DNA of 5,159 nucleotides from Chlamydiia bacterium (lineage in GTDB: Bacteria; Chlamydiota; Chlamydiia; Chlamydiales; Simkaniaceae). The notes beneath the pieces are model-generated. The model was not told where the DNA came from and did no database searches. It saw only the letters and a program-made list of their open reading frames with translations. Position 1 is the stretch's first letter, and every line of letters starts with the position of its first letter. The stretch spans positions 1 to 5,159 of the forward strand of contig JAGROF010000089.1 in NCBI GenBank assembly GCA_020440405.1, written 5' to 3'. Positions 1 through 5,159 of this stretch are shown in pieces. A program made the translations under genes and the position numbers.

Positions 1-769
1 GAATGAGTCGGGCTCCTTCTCCTAGGAGAACTAGAGGGGAGGCTTCTTGAGGCACATCTTCATTTTCAGGAAGATACCCAGAAAAATTCTGGTCTACTAA
101 ATGGGGGGCTAAAATTCCTTCAAATCCAATTTTAAAAAGCTCAAGAAATGTCGCGCCAATTTTATCCTTTTCCTTTGTTTCAATCTGCTCTTGGCATTTT
201 GCGAGTAACCGAGACAGCCCCATCTCTAAGACAGGGTGAGGAGGTACATGTTTTCCTAGTTCAAACCAAATAGGAAGAATCTCTTCGATGTTTTGTCTGC
301 GCTTGACAAGGAGCCAGTCTTGCTTTTTAGTGCATCCAAAATGCATCTTTTCATTCGGGGCTTTTGGGAATGCTGAAAGTGTCGTAGGAATGATCAGCTC
401 TTCTTTACGTTTAAGCGTTTTTGTCTCTCCTTCATAGGAAAAAGAGATTCCCTCCTTAGGGCCCCTTTCCATAAACAGGATAATCTCATGAGACGAAGCG
501 ACTAAACGGTAAGAGAAATACCCTTGTGGTCCCGATCCAAACACACGCACCCAGCGCCTTTCTAGGTCTTGCATGACCGTAAATTGCGTTAAAGGTCCCT
601 CGATATGTGGCACCACGACAAGAACTTCTTTCTCTTTCATTGAAAGAAGGCTTTCAAGCTGAATCCTGGCAGGGTAGACTGTTGCTTTCCAAGAGCTGCG
701 AGGAATGAGCAGAGAGGTTCCAACCTCATGCGAAAAGGGTTTGTACTTTTCTGTCAGCTTGATTTTCAC
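1..769 (-). CDS. Conserved-looking protein of unknown function, C-terminus cut by window edge
   Basis: An open frame of 256 codons runs without a stop from position 769 to the left edge, so the C-terminus is missing. The product reads as a normal soluble protein: it starts MKIKLTEKYKPFSHEVGTSL, contains a beta-rich stretch (about residues 47-115, with EVLVVVPHIEGPL and GPQGYFSYRLVASS), then a more helical part (about 158-215, with IEEILPIWFELGKHV). There is no signal peptide or membrane segment. The chosen start is GTG at 769, preceded by AGAAGG with 8 nt spacing; the TTG one codon upstream (772) is an alternative, and there is no in-frame ATG near the N-terminus. This start lies inside mtaB, giving a 44-nt overlap and suggesting translational coupling and co-transcription. 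I do not recognise the family and assign no function. That the frame is coding is well supported by its length and composition; the exact start is less sure. Confidence 0.75.
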   Translation of the reverse strand, partial: MKIKLTEKYKPFSHEVGTSLLIPRSSWKATVYPARIQLESLLSMKEKEVLVVVPHIEGPLTQFTVMQDLERRWVRVFGSGPQGYFSYRLVASSHEIILFMERGPKEGISFSYEGETKTLKRKEELIIPTTLSAFPKAPNEKMHFGCTKKQDWLLVKRRQNIEEILPIWFELGKHVPPHPVLEMGLSRLLAKCQEQIETKEKDKIGATFLELFKIGFEGILAPHLVDQNFSGYLPENEDVPQEASPLVLLGEGARLI

Positions 770-2000
770 CAATATAACCTTCTGGATTGTTATGAATCAC
801 TTTTACTTTAATCACTGTATTCGGGCGCAAGTCTTGCTTCGGAACAAAAACTGGCAAAAAGGTTTCAGTATGCCCCATCAAAAACCCTTCCTTTTCTTCA
901 GTTTCTAAAAGCACAGAAAATTCTTCACCGATCCATTCTTCCCGGAGAGCAAATGCGCTGCGTTGCGCGACTTCTAATAACCGCGCCTTCCTTTCAGTAA
1001 TCACCCCTTGTGGAACCTTATTTGGCATTCTTGAAGCTCGCGTCTTCGGCCGGTCACTATAGGGAAATAAGTGCACCTTTGCAAAGCGAACCTCTTGCAC
1101 CAACTGCAATGTCTCTTCAAACTCCTCCTCCGTCTCTCCTGGAAATCCTACAATGATATCCGTTGTAAATGTGAAAAAGGGGTTGGCTTTTTTCAGACGT
1201 TGAATAGCATCCAAGAAATCTTGCTTCGTATACTTGCGGCGCATCCGTTTGAGGGTGAGATTCGAGCCCGCCTGCAAAACAATATGCATGGAAGGGCACG
1301 TCTTCTTTCCATTGATCACTGCATCAAGAAGATCATCATCCACCTCATCGGGATCAATTGAAGAGATGCGGATCCTTTCGAGCCCCTCAACCTTATCGAC
1401 CTGGCGTACTAAATCTCCTAACCGCTCCGGACCAAAGTCCCCGATATTAATTCCCGTCAACACCACTTCCTTGTAGCCATTCTCTACTAGGGACTCAATC
1501 TCTCTTAAAATATCAAACATCTTCTTTGAGCGGGAGCGTCCCCTTACAAAAGGGATCACGCAATAGCTGCAGTAGGAATTGCACCCATCTTGAATTTTGA
1601 CAAAGGCGCGCGTATGTGCCTCAAAGCGTTCAATGCGAAACTCCGGCCACTCCTTCTCAGGAAAGACTTGAGAAAGAAGCGCCTCCTTCTGATGGTTAGG
1701 AATCACATCTGTCACCTCAGGAAGCTCCTTTAGGTCTTCCTTCATCCGCTCCGCTAAACACCCCGTTACCACCATCCGAGAAGGCTGATACTCACGGGAA
1801 AGTTTCCGAATCTGATAGAGCGAACGCTTATCAGCCGACTCCGTCACCGTACAGGTATTGACAATGCAGACATCCGCCTGTTCCCCTTCCTCAGCCTCTA
1901 TATACCCCTGCTTCTTTAGCTGATCCAAAAAAGCTTGAGACTCATACTGGTTGGTACGACATCCTAAAGTGACAATTTTATATTTCTTCATGACAAGCAT
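726..2000 (-). CDS. mtaB: tRNA (N6-threonylcarbamoyladenosine(37)-C2)-methylthiotransferase MtaB
   Basis: Radical-SAM methylthiotransferase that, by family knowledge, converts t6A to ms2t6A at position 37 of ANN-decoding tRNAs in the cytoplasm. Numbering is from the ATG at 2000, giving 424 residues, a normal length. The N-terminal MTTase domain has the three expected cluster cysteines in TLGCRTNQ (C14), VNTC (C50) and TGCLAE (C81). The radical-SAM CxxxCxxC motif is C140/C144/C147 in DGCNSYCSYCVIPFVRGRSR. Other family signatures are LTGINIGDFG (182-190), LQAGSNLTLKRMRRKY (242-257) and DIIVGFPGETEEEF (281-294). A TRAM-like RNA-binding domain follows at about 352-412. The TLGCRTNQ signature and the overall pattern favour MtaB over MiaB or RimO. 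A second ATG at 1991 gives MKKYKIVTLGC, which fits the family equally well; neither start has a clear Shine-Dalgarno sequence. The 3' end overlaps the next minus-strand gene, and marC is divergent upstream. Confidence 0.95.
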   Translation of the reverse strand: MLVMKKYKIVTLGCRTNQYESQAFLDQLKKQGYIEAEEGEQADVCIVNTCTVTESADKRSLYQIRKLSREYQPSRMVVTGCLAERMKEDLKELPEVTDVIPNHQKEALLSQVFPEKEWPEFRIERFEAHTRAFVKIQDGCNSYCSYCVIPFVRGRSRSKKMFDILREIESLVENGYKEVVLTGINIGDFGPERLGDLVRQVDKVEGLERIRISSIDPDEVDDDLLDAVINGKKTCPSMHIVLQAGSNLTLKRMRRKYTKQDFLDAIQRLKKANPFFTFTTDIIVGFPGETEEEFEETLQLVQEVRFAKVHLFPYSDRPKTRASRMPNKVPQGVITERKARLLEVAQRSAFALREEWIGEEFSVLLETEEKEGFLMGHTETFLPVFVPKQDLRPNTVIKVKVIHNNPEGYIGENQADRKVQTLFA

Positions 2001-2010
2001 TATGCCAAGT

Positions 2011-2031
2011 TTCGAAGGAAATTCCTACGAA
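2011..2031. promoter_or_regulatory. Near-perfect palindrome between divergent mtaB and marC; candidate operator
   Basis: The arms TTCGAAGGAA (2011-2020) and TTCCTACGAA (2022-2031) are inverted repeats with one mismatch across a 1-nt centre. The element sits 11 bp upstream of the mtaB start at 2000 and 46 bp upstream of the marC start. That is where a dimeric regulator could affect either promoter. The symmetry is seen directly; operator function is inference. No U-tract follows on either strand, so it does not look like a terminator. Confidence 0.35.
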
Positions 2032-2064
2032 AAAATTCACGCACCATGCATAATATCTTTATTG

Positions 2065-2070
2065 AAGGAG
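2065..2070 (+). promoter_or_regulatory. Ribosome binding site of marC
   Basis: AAGGAG lies 7 nt before the ATG at 2078. It is a textbook Shine-Dalgarno sequence and fixes the marC start, ruling out the overlapping longer plus frame that begins at 1951. A CATAAT at 2049-2054 could be a -10 element, but no convincing -35 accompanies it. Confidence 0.75.
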
Positions 2071-2077
2071 AATTTTT

Positions 2078-2674
2078 ATGCCCCAAAGTCCCCTCTCGAT
2101 GGCACTTGCCCTGTTTTTTGTCATCAACGTTCTCGGAAACATCCCCCTTTACCTCTCACTTCTGGCTCGCTACTCCCCTGCCAAACAGCGCCTCATTCTC
2201 TTGAGAGAGTTTGGGTTTGCCCTCGTCCTCCTGCTCCTCTTCAACTTTTTTGGAAATGGAATTTTTAATGTTCTTGGTATCAACGAACATATCCTTGGCA
2301 TGGCAGGAGGGATTCTTCTGCTCCTTATCTCCATCACCATGATCTTCCCTAAGGAAACCAAAGAAAAAGGGCCTCAACACGAGCCCCTGATTGTCCCCCT
2401 TGCGACTCCCGTCATCGCAGGTCCCGCCTCGATTACAACCGTCATTCTCTATTCCTCCCGTGTCGATAACCACTTTCTCATGACAAGCATTATTTGCGGC
2501 GCGATGATTGTCTCCTGCGCTATCGCCCTTCTCTCCTCCTTCTTCAAATACGGCCTCGGCGAAAAAGGGCTCATGGCCTTCGAACGTCTCGGCGGTATGA
2601 TCGTCGCTCTCATCGCCGTCCAAATGTTTGCCAATGGCGCCATCGAACTCGTCAAAACTAGCTTTAATCTTTAA
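2078..2674 (+). CDS. MarC/YhgN family (UPF0056) inner-membrane protein
   Basis: A 198-residue, strongly hydrophobic protein with about six predicted membrane helices, near residues 6-28, 42-62, 69-91, 106-126, 134-154 and 170-193. Family signatures are FFVINVLGNIPLYLSLL near the N-terminus (the family's D/N-P-x-G-N-x-P-x-F region), GMAGGILLLLISITMIF in the third helix, and PLATPVIAGPASITTVIL (107-124), the conserved loop before the fourth helix. The last helix contains FERLGGMIVALIAVQMFANG. The length matches the short YhgN-type members. The function of the family is unsettled: the name MarC came from proximity to the E. coli mar locus, and the link to multiple antibiotic resistance was not upheld. 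It is transcribed alone, divergent from mtaB and convergent with the ankyrin-like gene. A strong RBS supports the start. I am sure of the family but cannot name a substrate, so no gene symbol is given. Confidence 0.93.
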   Translation: MPQSPLSMALALFFVINVLGNIPLYLSLLARYSPAKQRLILLREFGFALVLLLLFNFFGNGIFNVLGINEHILGMAGGILLLLISITMIFPKETKEKGPQHEPLIVPLATPVIAGPASITTVILYSSRVDNHFLMTSIICGAMIVSCAIALLSSFFKYGLGEKGLMAFERLGGMIVALIAVQMFANGAIELVKTSFNL

Positions 2675-2688
2675 ACTTGAAAATGGAA

Positions 2689-2721
2689 ATCGCTGACACC
2701 TTGAACTAAGTGGTCAGCGAT
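2689..2721. terminator. Hairpin between convergent genes, probable terminator
   Basis: ATCGCTGAC (2689-2697) and GTCAGCGAT (2713-2721) form a perfect 9-bp stem. Inside it are two mismatches and then three more pairs around a 5-nt loop. It lies 15 bp past the marC stop and 31 bp past the stop of the minus-strand ankyrin-like gene. Read on the minus strand it is followed by TTCCATTTTC, a broken T-rich stretch; on the plus strand no T-run follows. It therefore best fits termination of the minus-strand gene, with possible bidirectional use. Confidence 0.55.
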
Positions 2722-2751
2722 CTAGCAAACTCATGCATTTTGAAAACATTC

Positions 2752-3858
2752 TTAGTCATATGATGAACTTCGAGTGAAGAGAGGGTCATATTCTCGTCCA
2801 TTTTTAATGGACTCTGTATCATACTCCTTTTTACGCCTTGCTGCTAATCTTTCTGCGGACTCTCTTCTTTCATCGCTTATTCCTGAACTCACAGTAGAAG
2901 TACCAGCAGCAACTGTTTTCGGTTTTTCAAAACCCTTCTTCTTTGCTTGTACAATTCCAGGTTCAATTGCATCCAAATCTAAGTTAGCTGGAATCTGTGC
3001 CGCTTTTCTCCACAGCCGATTGATTTCAGTCACAAAATGCGTATGGCCTCTGGCAGAAGCTATGCCTACTGCTGCTCTAAGGTTGGCGCTATTACCGGTA
3101 ACACGAGAATCACTGAGGATCACCTGAAGACCGTCTGTCCTTCCAAGACCTGCAGCGATATTCAAAGGAGTTGCTTCTGTATTAAGATTAAGAGGATCGT
3201 TAATAAAAAGCGAGTAATCAATTTCCATTGGATCCAATCCATTTTTAGTAAGTGCTGTATGAATCATCTCAAGGAATTCTGGGGCTGGTATCAACTCTTG
3301 TTGAGTCTCTCCCCTCTCAAGAGGTAAATGGCCCCTTGCAGCGGTTAGACGGGCCAAATCATGTAGTGCTCTTAGTGCTTTAAGTCCTTCAATGCCTTCA
3401 CCTGTTGCTTTCTCGCCTAACTTTAGCAGAAGCTGCTCCATGTTTGCCTTTCGGCTTTCCGTTTTTGGACGTATTGCTTCATTGGCAATGACGAGTCGTA
3501 ATTGATTTGAATCGAGCTGATCAATAGGAGCTTTTAGAGCTGCATCCACTCGAGCATCGAGCAGACTAGTTATGACTCTAGAGGGATTACAACCCACAGA
3601 TACCCAGTTGGTTGTAATGCAACATGTAATCTCTTCGAGACTGATATTTTCAAATTCATGGTTGAGAATTTTTTTTGTTGTTTCTCGAGTTCCATTATCC
3701 GTATGAAAGTTAATTCCATACACAATATAGTCATAACCATACACAATATAGTCATAAACTTTTGTTACTAAACCACTAATATCATTTAAAACTTCTTGGC
3801 AGGCATTCGGGTATTCATAAGAATTGTCTAGAAGGCCTGTCTCTTGTGTTTTTTCCAT
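2752..3858 (-). CDS. Unknown protein with degenerate ankyrin-like segments and a basic Ser/Thr-rich tail
   Basis: The product has 368 residues counted from the ATG at 3858. That start is preferred over the in-frame GTG at 3867 because AAGAG lies 8-9 nt before the ATG, whereas the GTG directly abuts that sequence. There is no signal peptide or membrane segment. The N-terminus carries a tandem repeat YDYIVYG YDYIVYG (35-48). An ankyrin-like unit is visible at about 229-252 (ATPLNIAAGLGRTDGLQVIL), followed by a weaker one at about 260-283 (LRAAVGIASARGHTHFVTEI). A segment near 162-183 (LRALHDLARLTAARGHLPLE) has similar helical spacing. The tail from about 305 is rich in Lys/Arg/Ser/Thr and likely disordered. 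It is flanked by its own promoter and a downstream hairpin, so it is probably monocistronic. Ankyrin-type proteins are common host-directed effectors in amoeba-associated bacteria; a role here is inference. Codon use looks more AT-rich than in the neighbours. Confidence 0.8.
   Translation of the reverse strand: MEKTQETGLLDNSYEYPNACQEVLNDISGLVTKVYDYIVYGYDYIVYGINFHTDNGTRETTKKILNHEFENISLEEITCCITTNWVSVGCNPSRVITSLLDARVDAALKAPIDQLDSNQLRLVIANEAIRPKTESRKANMEQLLLKLGEKATGEGIEGLKALRALHDLARLTAARGHLPLERGETQQELIPAPEFLEMIHTALTKNGLDPMEIDYSLFINDPLNLNTEATPLNIAAGLGRTDGLQVILSDSRVTGNSANLRAAVGIASARGHTHFVTEINRLWRKAAQIPANLDLDAIEPGIVQAKKKGFEKPKTVAAGTSTVSSGISDERRESAERLAARRKKEYDTESIKNGREYDPLFTRSSSYD
3716..3757 (-). repeat. 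Perfect tandem duplication of a 21-bp unit inside the ankyrin-like gene
   Basis: Positions 3716-3736 and 3737-3757 are identical. The unit is a multiple of three, so the frame is kept and the product gains a second YDYIVYG heptapeptide. There is no third copy or degenerate flanking copy. Perfect identity suggests a recent slippage event. Confidence 0.95.
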
Positions 3859-3899
3859 AGTAATCACTCTTTTATATATTAATTTATTCGTACTTAAAC

Positions 3900-3927
3900 A
3901 TTATAACATAAATAACTTTTTATTCAA
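3900..3927 (-). promoter_or_regulatory. Sigma-70-type promoter for the ankyrin-like gene
   Basis: On the minus strand, TTGAAT (-35, at 3927-3922) is separated by 16 bp from a perfect TATAAT (-10, at 3905-3900). Transcription would begin near 3893, leaving a leader of about 35 nt before the ATG at 3858, with AAGAG as the ribosome binding site. The surrounding gap (3859-3991) is very AT-rich, so chance matches are easier there, but spacing and position are right. Confidence 0.6.
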
Positions 3928-3991
3928 AAGTTTTATATTTCATACTATCAAACAAGTGTTTTATATTTAACGACTTATGGTTATAAGCTAG

Positions 3992-4687
3992 TTATGAAAG
4001 TGTAGAGGAGGAAATATACCCTGCATCGAAGAGAGAGGTGAAGGCGTGGGCGCCGATGATGAGGTGGTCATCAAGGGGGATGCCGAGAAGACGTCCTGAG
4101 GTGGCGAGAAGCTTAGTGAGTTCGATGTCAGCGGTTGAAGGCGTGGGGTCTCCACTGGGATGATTGTGGGCCAGGGCGAGACTTGCGGCGCGATGATGCA
4201 GGGCATGGTGAAAGACTTCACGGGGATGGATGATCACTTGGGTGAGGGTTCCAATGCCGAGAATAGCATCATGAAAGAGATTCCCTTGCGCATCACGGAG
4301 CATAATGGCAACGCATTCTTGTTTTTGGTCTTTGAGTTTCGGAGCAATGTAATTGTAGAGATCACGGGACGTTTGGATAGGATATTTGGGGCGGTAGGCC
4401 AAAAGGTTCATCCGCTTGGCTAGGGCAAAGGTCGCTTGCAGTTGGATCGCTTTGGCTGGGCCGATCCCTTTGACTTCGGTCAGGGCTTGAACAGAAGCAT
4501 TGAAGAGGTTGGAAAGGGTTCCGAAACGGGAGAGGAGTTCTTCAGCAAGGCGAATAACAGAAACGCCGCGGCGACCACTTCCGAGGCAGATCGCAAGAAG
4601 TTCTGTCAGCGATAGAGCGTCGCTTCCTTGCTTGAGAAGACGTTCACGAGGACGCTCTTCTCTCGGAATTTGTGCAAGCATCGTCAT
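3992..4687 (-). CDS. radC: RadC family JAB/JAMM (MPN) domain protein
   Basis: The product has 231 residues, the usual RadC length. The N-terminal part has the signature PREERPRERLL (8-18) and SLTELLAICLGSGRRG (26-41), then a helix-hairpin-helix-like segment EVKGIGPAKAIQL (71-83). The C-terminal MPN/JAMM domain (about 105-231) retains the predicted metal site: E157 in PREVFHHAL, and H174, H176 and D187 in HNHPSGDPTPSTAD, so it should be an intact metalloprotein. Despite its name, the family's role in DNA repair is not established; the E. coli radC102 phenotype was reassigned to recG. The start at 4687 lies 11 nt after AAGGA; an in-frame ATG at 4681 is the alternative. It overlaps the end of hflX by 44 nt, so it is probably co-transcribed and translationally coupled. 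Downstream, only a weak 5-bp hairpin (CTTAT/ATAAG) follows the stop. Confidence 0.95.
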   Translation of the reverse strand: MTMLAQIPREERPRERLLKQGSDALSLTELLAICLGSGRRGVSVIRLAEELLSRFGTLSNLFNASVQALTEVKGIGPAKAIQLQATFALAKRMNLLAYRPKYPIQTSRDLYNYIAPKLKDQKQECVAIMLRDAQGNLFHDAILGIGTLTQVIIHPREVFHHALHHRAASLALAHNHPSGDPTPSTADIELTKLLATSGRLLGIPLDDHLIIGAHAFTSLFDAGYISSSTLS

Positions 4688-5159
4688 CTTCGATATAGTC
4701 CTTCACTTTATGCTCAAGGTGAGCAGGAATTTCAATCTCGAGCAACACATCATTTTCTTCATAGTCTTGGTGAATCACCCGCCCCTCTTTCATGAGCTCA
4801 CTGACGAGAGCATACTCTTTTTGGGGAATCCGAAGCGTCACAACCCTCCGCAAGCTTTTGAGAACATCCATCATCATCTGCATCAACTCATCAAATCCTT
4901 CTTCATTGAGGGCAGAGATGGCGACTACACGGGGGTATTTGAGCTTATACCGGGCAATGAGGGAGCGATTATCTAATGCATCCACTTTATTGAGCACGGT
5001 AATGATGGGTTTTTCTTCGGAACTGAGCTCTTTTAACACTTCATAGGTGGACTCGGCATGTTCTTCTGCAAGGGGGTGATTGACATCAATAAGATGGAGC
5101 AAGATATCGGCATAGACCGCTTCTTCCAAGGTGCTTTTAAACGCTGCAACGAGGGTATG
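4644..5159 (-). CDS. hflX: Ribosome-associated GTPase HflX, C-terminal part only (N-terminus beyond right edge)
   Basis: The frame is open to the right edge, so 171 C-terminal residues are present and no start is visible; a TTG at 5129 is internal, not a start. The visible part opens with HTLVAAFKSTLEEAVYAD, which in HflX directly follows the G3 (DTVGF) motif and is diagnostic of the family. ILLHLIDVNHP follows, then the G4 motif NKVD (57-60 of the visible part) and the G5-like SAL (82-84). The C-terminal domain after about residue 105 (VVTLRIPQKEYALVSELMKEG) matches the family. By established knowledge HflX binds the 50S subunit and splits stalled or heat-damaged ribosomes using GTP. The G1 and G3 motifs and the N-terminal HflX domain lie outside the window. 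The acidic-to-polar tail (YIEDDDACTNSERRASS) is encoded in the overlap with radC. Confidence 0.93.
   Translation of the reverse strand, partial: HTLVAAFKSTLEEAVYADILLHLIDVNHPLAEEHAESTYEVLKELSSEEKPIITVLNKVDALDNRSLIARYKLKYPRVVAISALNEEGFDELMQMMMDVLKSLRRVVTLRIPQKEYALVSELMKEGRVIHQDYEENDVLLEIEIPAHLEHKVKDYIEDDDACTNSERRASS

Noticed and set aside
727..729. ATG overlapping the mtaB TGA as a classic ATGA coupling start on the minus strand
   Set aside because: The frame it opens ends at a TGA after about 30 codons; the long conserved-looking frame is a different one that starts upstream at 769 or 772.
1951..2268. Plus-strand open frame running from inside mtaB through the intergenic region into marC
   Set aside because: It crosses the divergent promoter region, has no RBS, and its translation over marC is in a different frame and not protein-like.
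2156..2623. 155-residue minus-strand open frame opposite marC
   Set aside because: Acidic, low-complexity shadow of a hydrophobic gene; marC has clear family motifs and a strong RBS on the plus strand.
3865..3867. GTG start for the ankyrin-like gene
   Set aside because: It sits directly against the AAGAG ribosome binding sequence with no spacing; the ATG at 3858 is correctly spaced.
3961..3990. Short hairpin after radC as an intrinsic terminator
   Set aside because: The stem is only 5 bp (CTTAT/ATAAG), AT-rich, and has no following U-run.
4500..4976. 158-residue plus-strand open frame opposite hflX and radC
   Set aside because: Antisense shadow spanning two well-identified genes, with no RBS or recognisable domain.

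Overview
The window looks like chromosomal DNA from a bacterium, most likely a member of the Chlamydiae outside the Chlamydiaceae (a Parachlamydiales-type amoeba or arthropod symbiont). This rests on three things: the style of the MtaB and HflX proteins, a MarC/YhgN-family protein of YhgN length, and a lineage-type ankyrin-like protein beside housekeeping genes. It is an inference from general resemblance, not a database match, and is moderately to weakly held. There are no rRNA or tRNA genes, no insertion sequences and no CRISPR array.

Left part (about 1-2077): two minus-strand genes. mtaB encodes a complete tRNA methylthiotransferase. Its 3' end overlaps by 44 nt the start of a conserved-looking protein that I do not recognise, which runs off the left edge. 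The unrecognised gene appears to start at a GTG or TTG inside mtaB, so the two are probably translationally coupled.

Middle (2001-2751): a 77-bp divergent intergenic region separates mtaB (minus) from marC (plus). It carries a 21-bp near-perfect palindrome that could be an operator. marC encodes a six-helix membrane protein. A hairpin lies between the convergent 3' ends of marC and the next minus-strand gene.

Right part (2752-5159): a minus-strand gene of unknown function encodes a 368-residue protein with degenerate ankyrin-like segments, a tandem 7-residue repeat and a basic, Ser/Thr-rich tail. It has its own AT-rich leader with a good sigma-70-type promoter. Upstream of it are radC and the C-terminal part of hflX, which overlap by 44 nt and look like one transcription unit entering from the right edge.

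Most of the window is ordinary housekeeping sequence and I see no multi-gene novel system. The best candidates for new biology are the ankyrin-like protein, a possible host-directed effector, and the unrecognised gene coupled to mtaB. No gene-free stretch exceeds 300 bases; the longest is the roughly 133-bp AT-rich gap between radC and the ankyrin-like gene.
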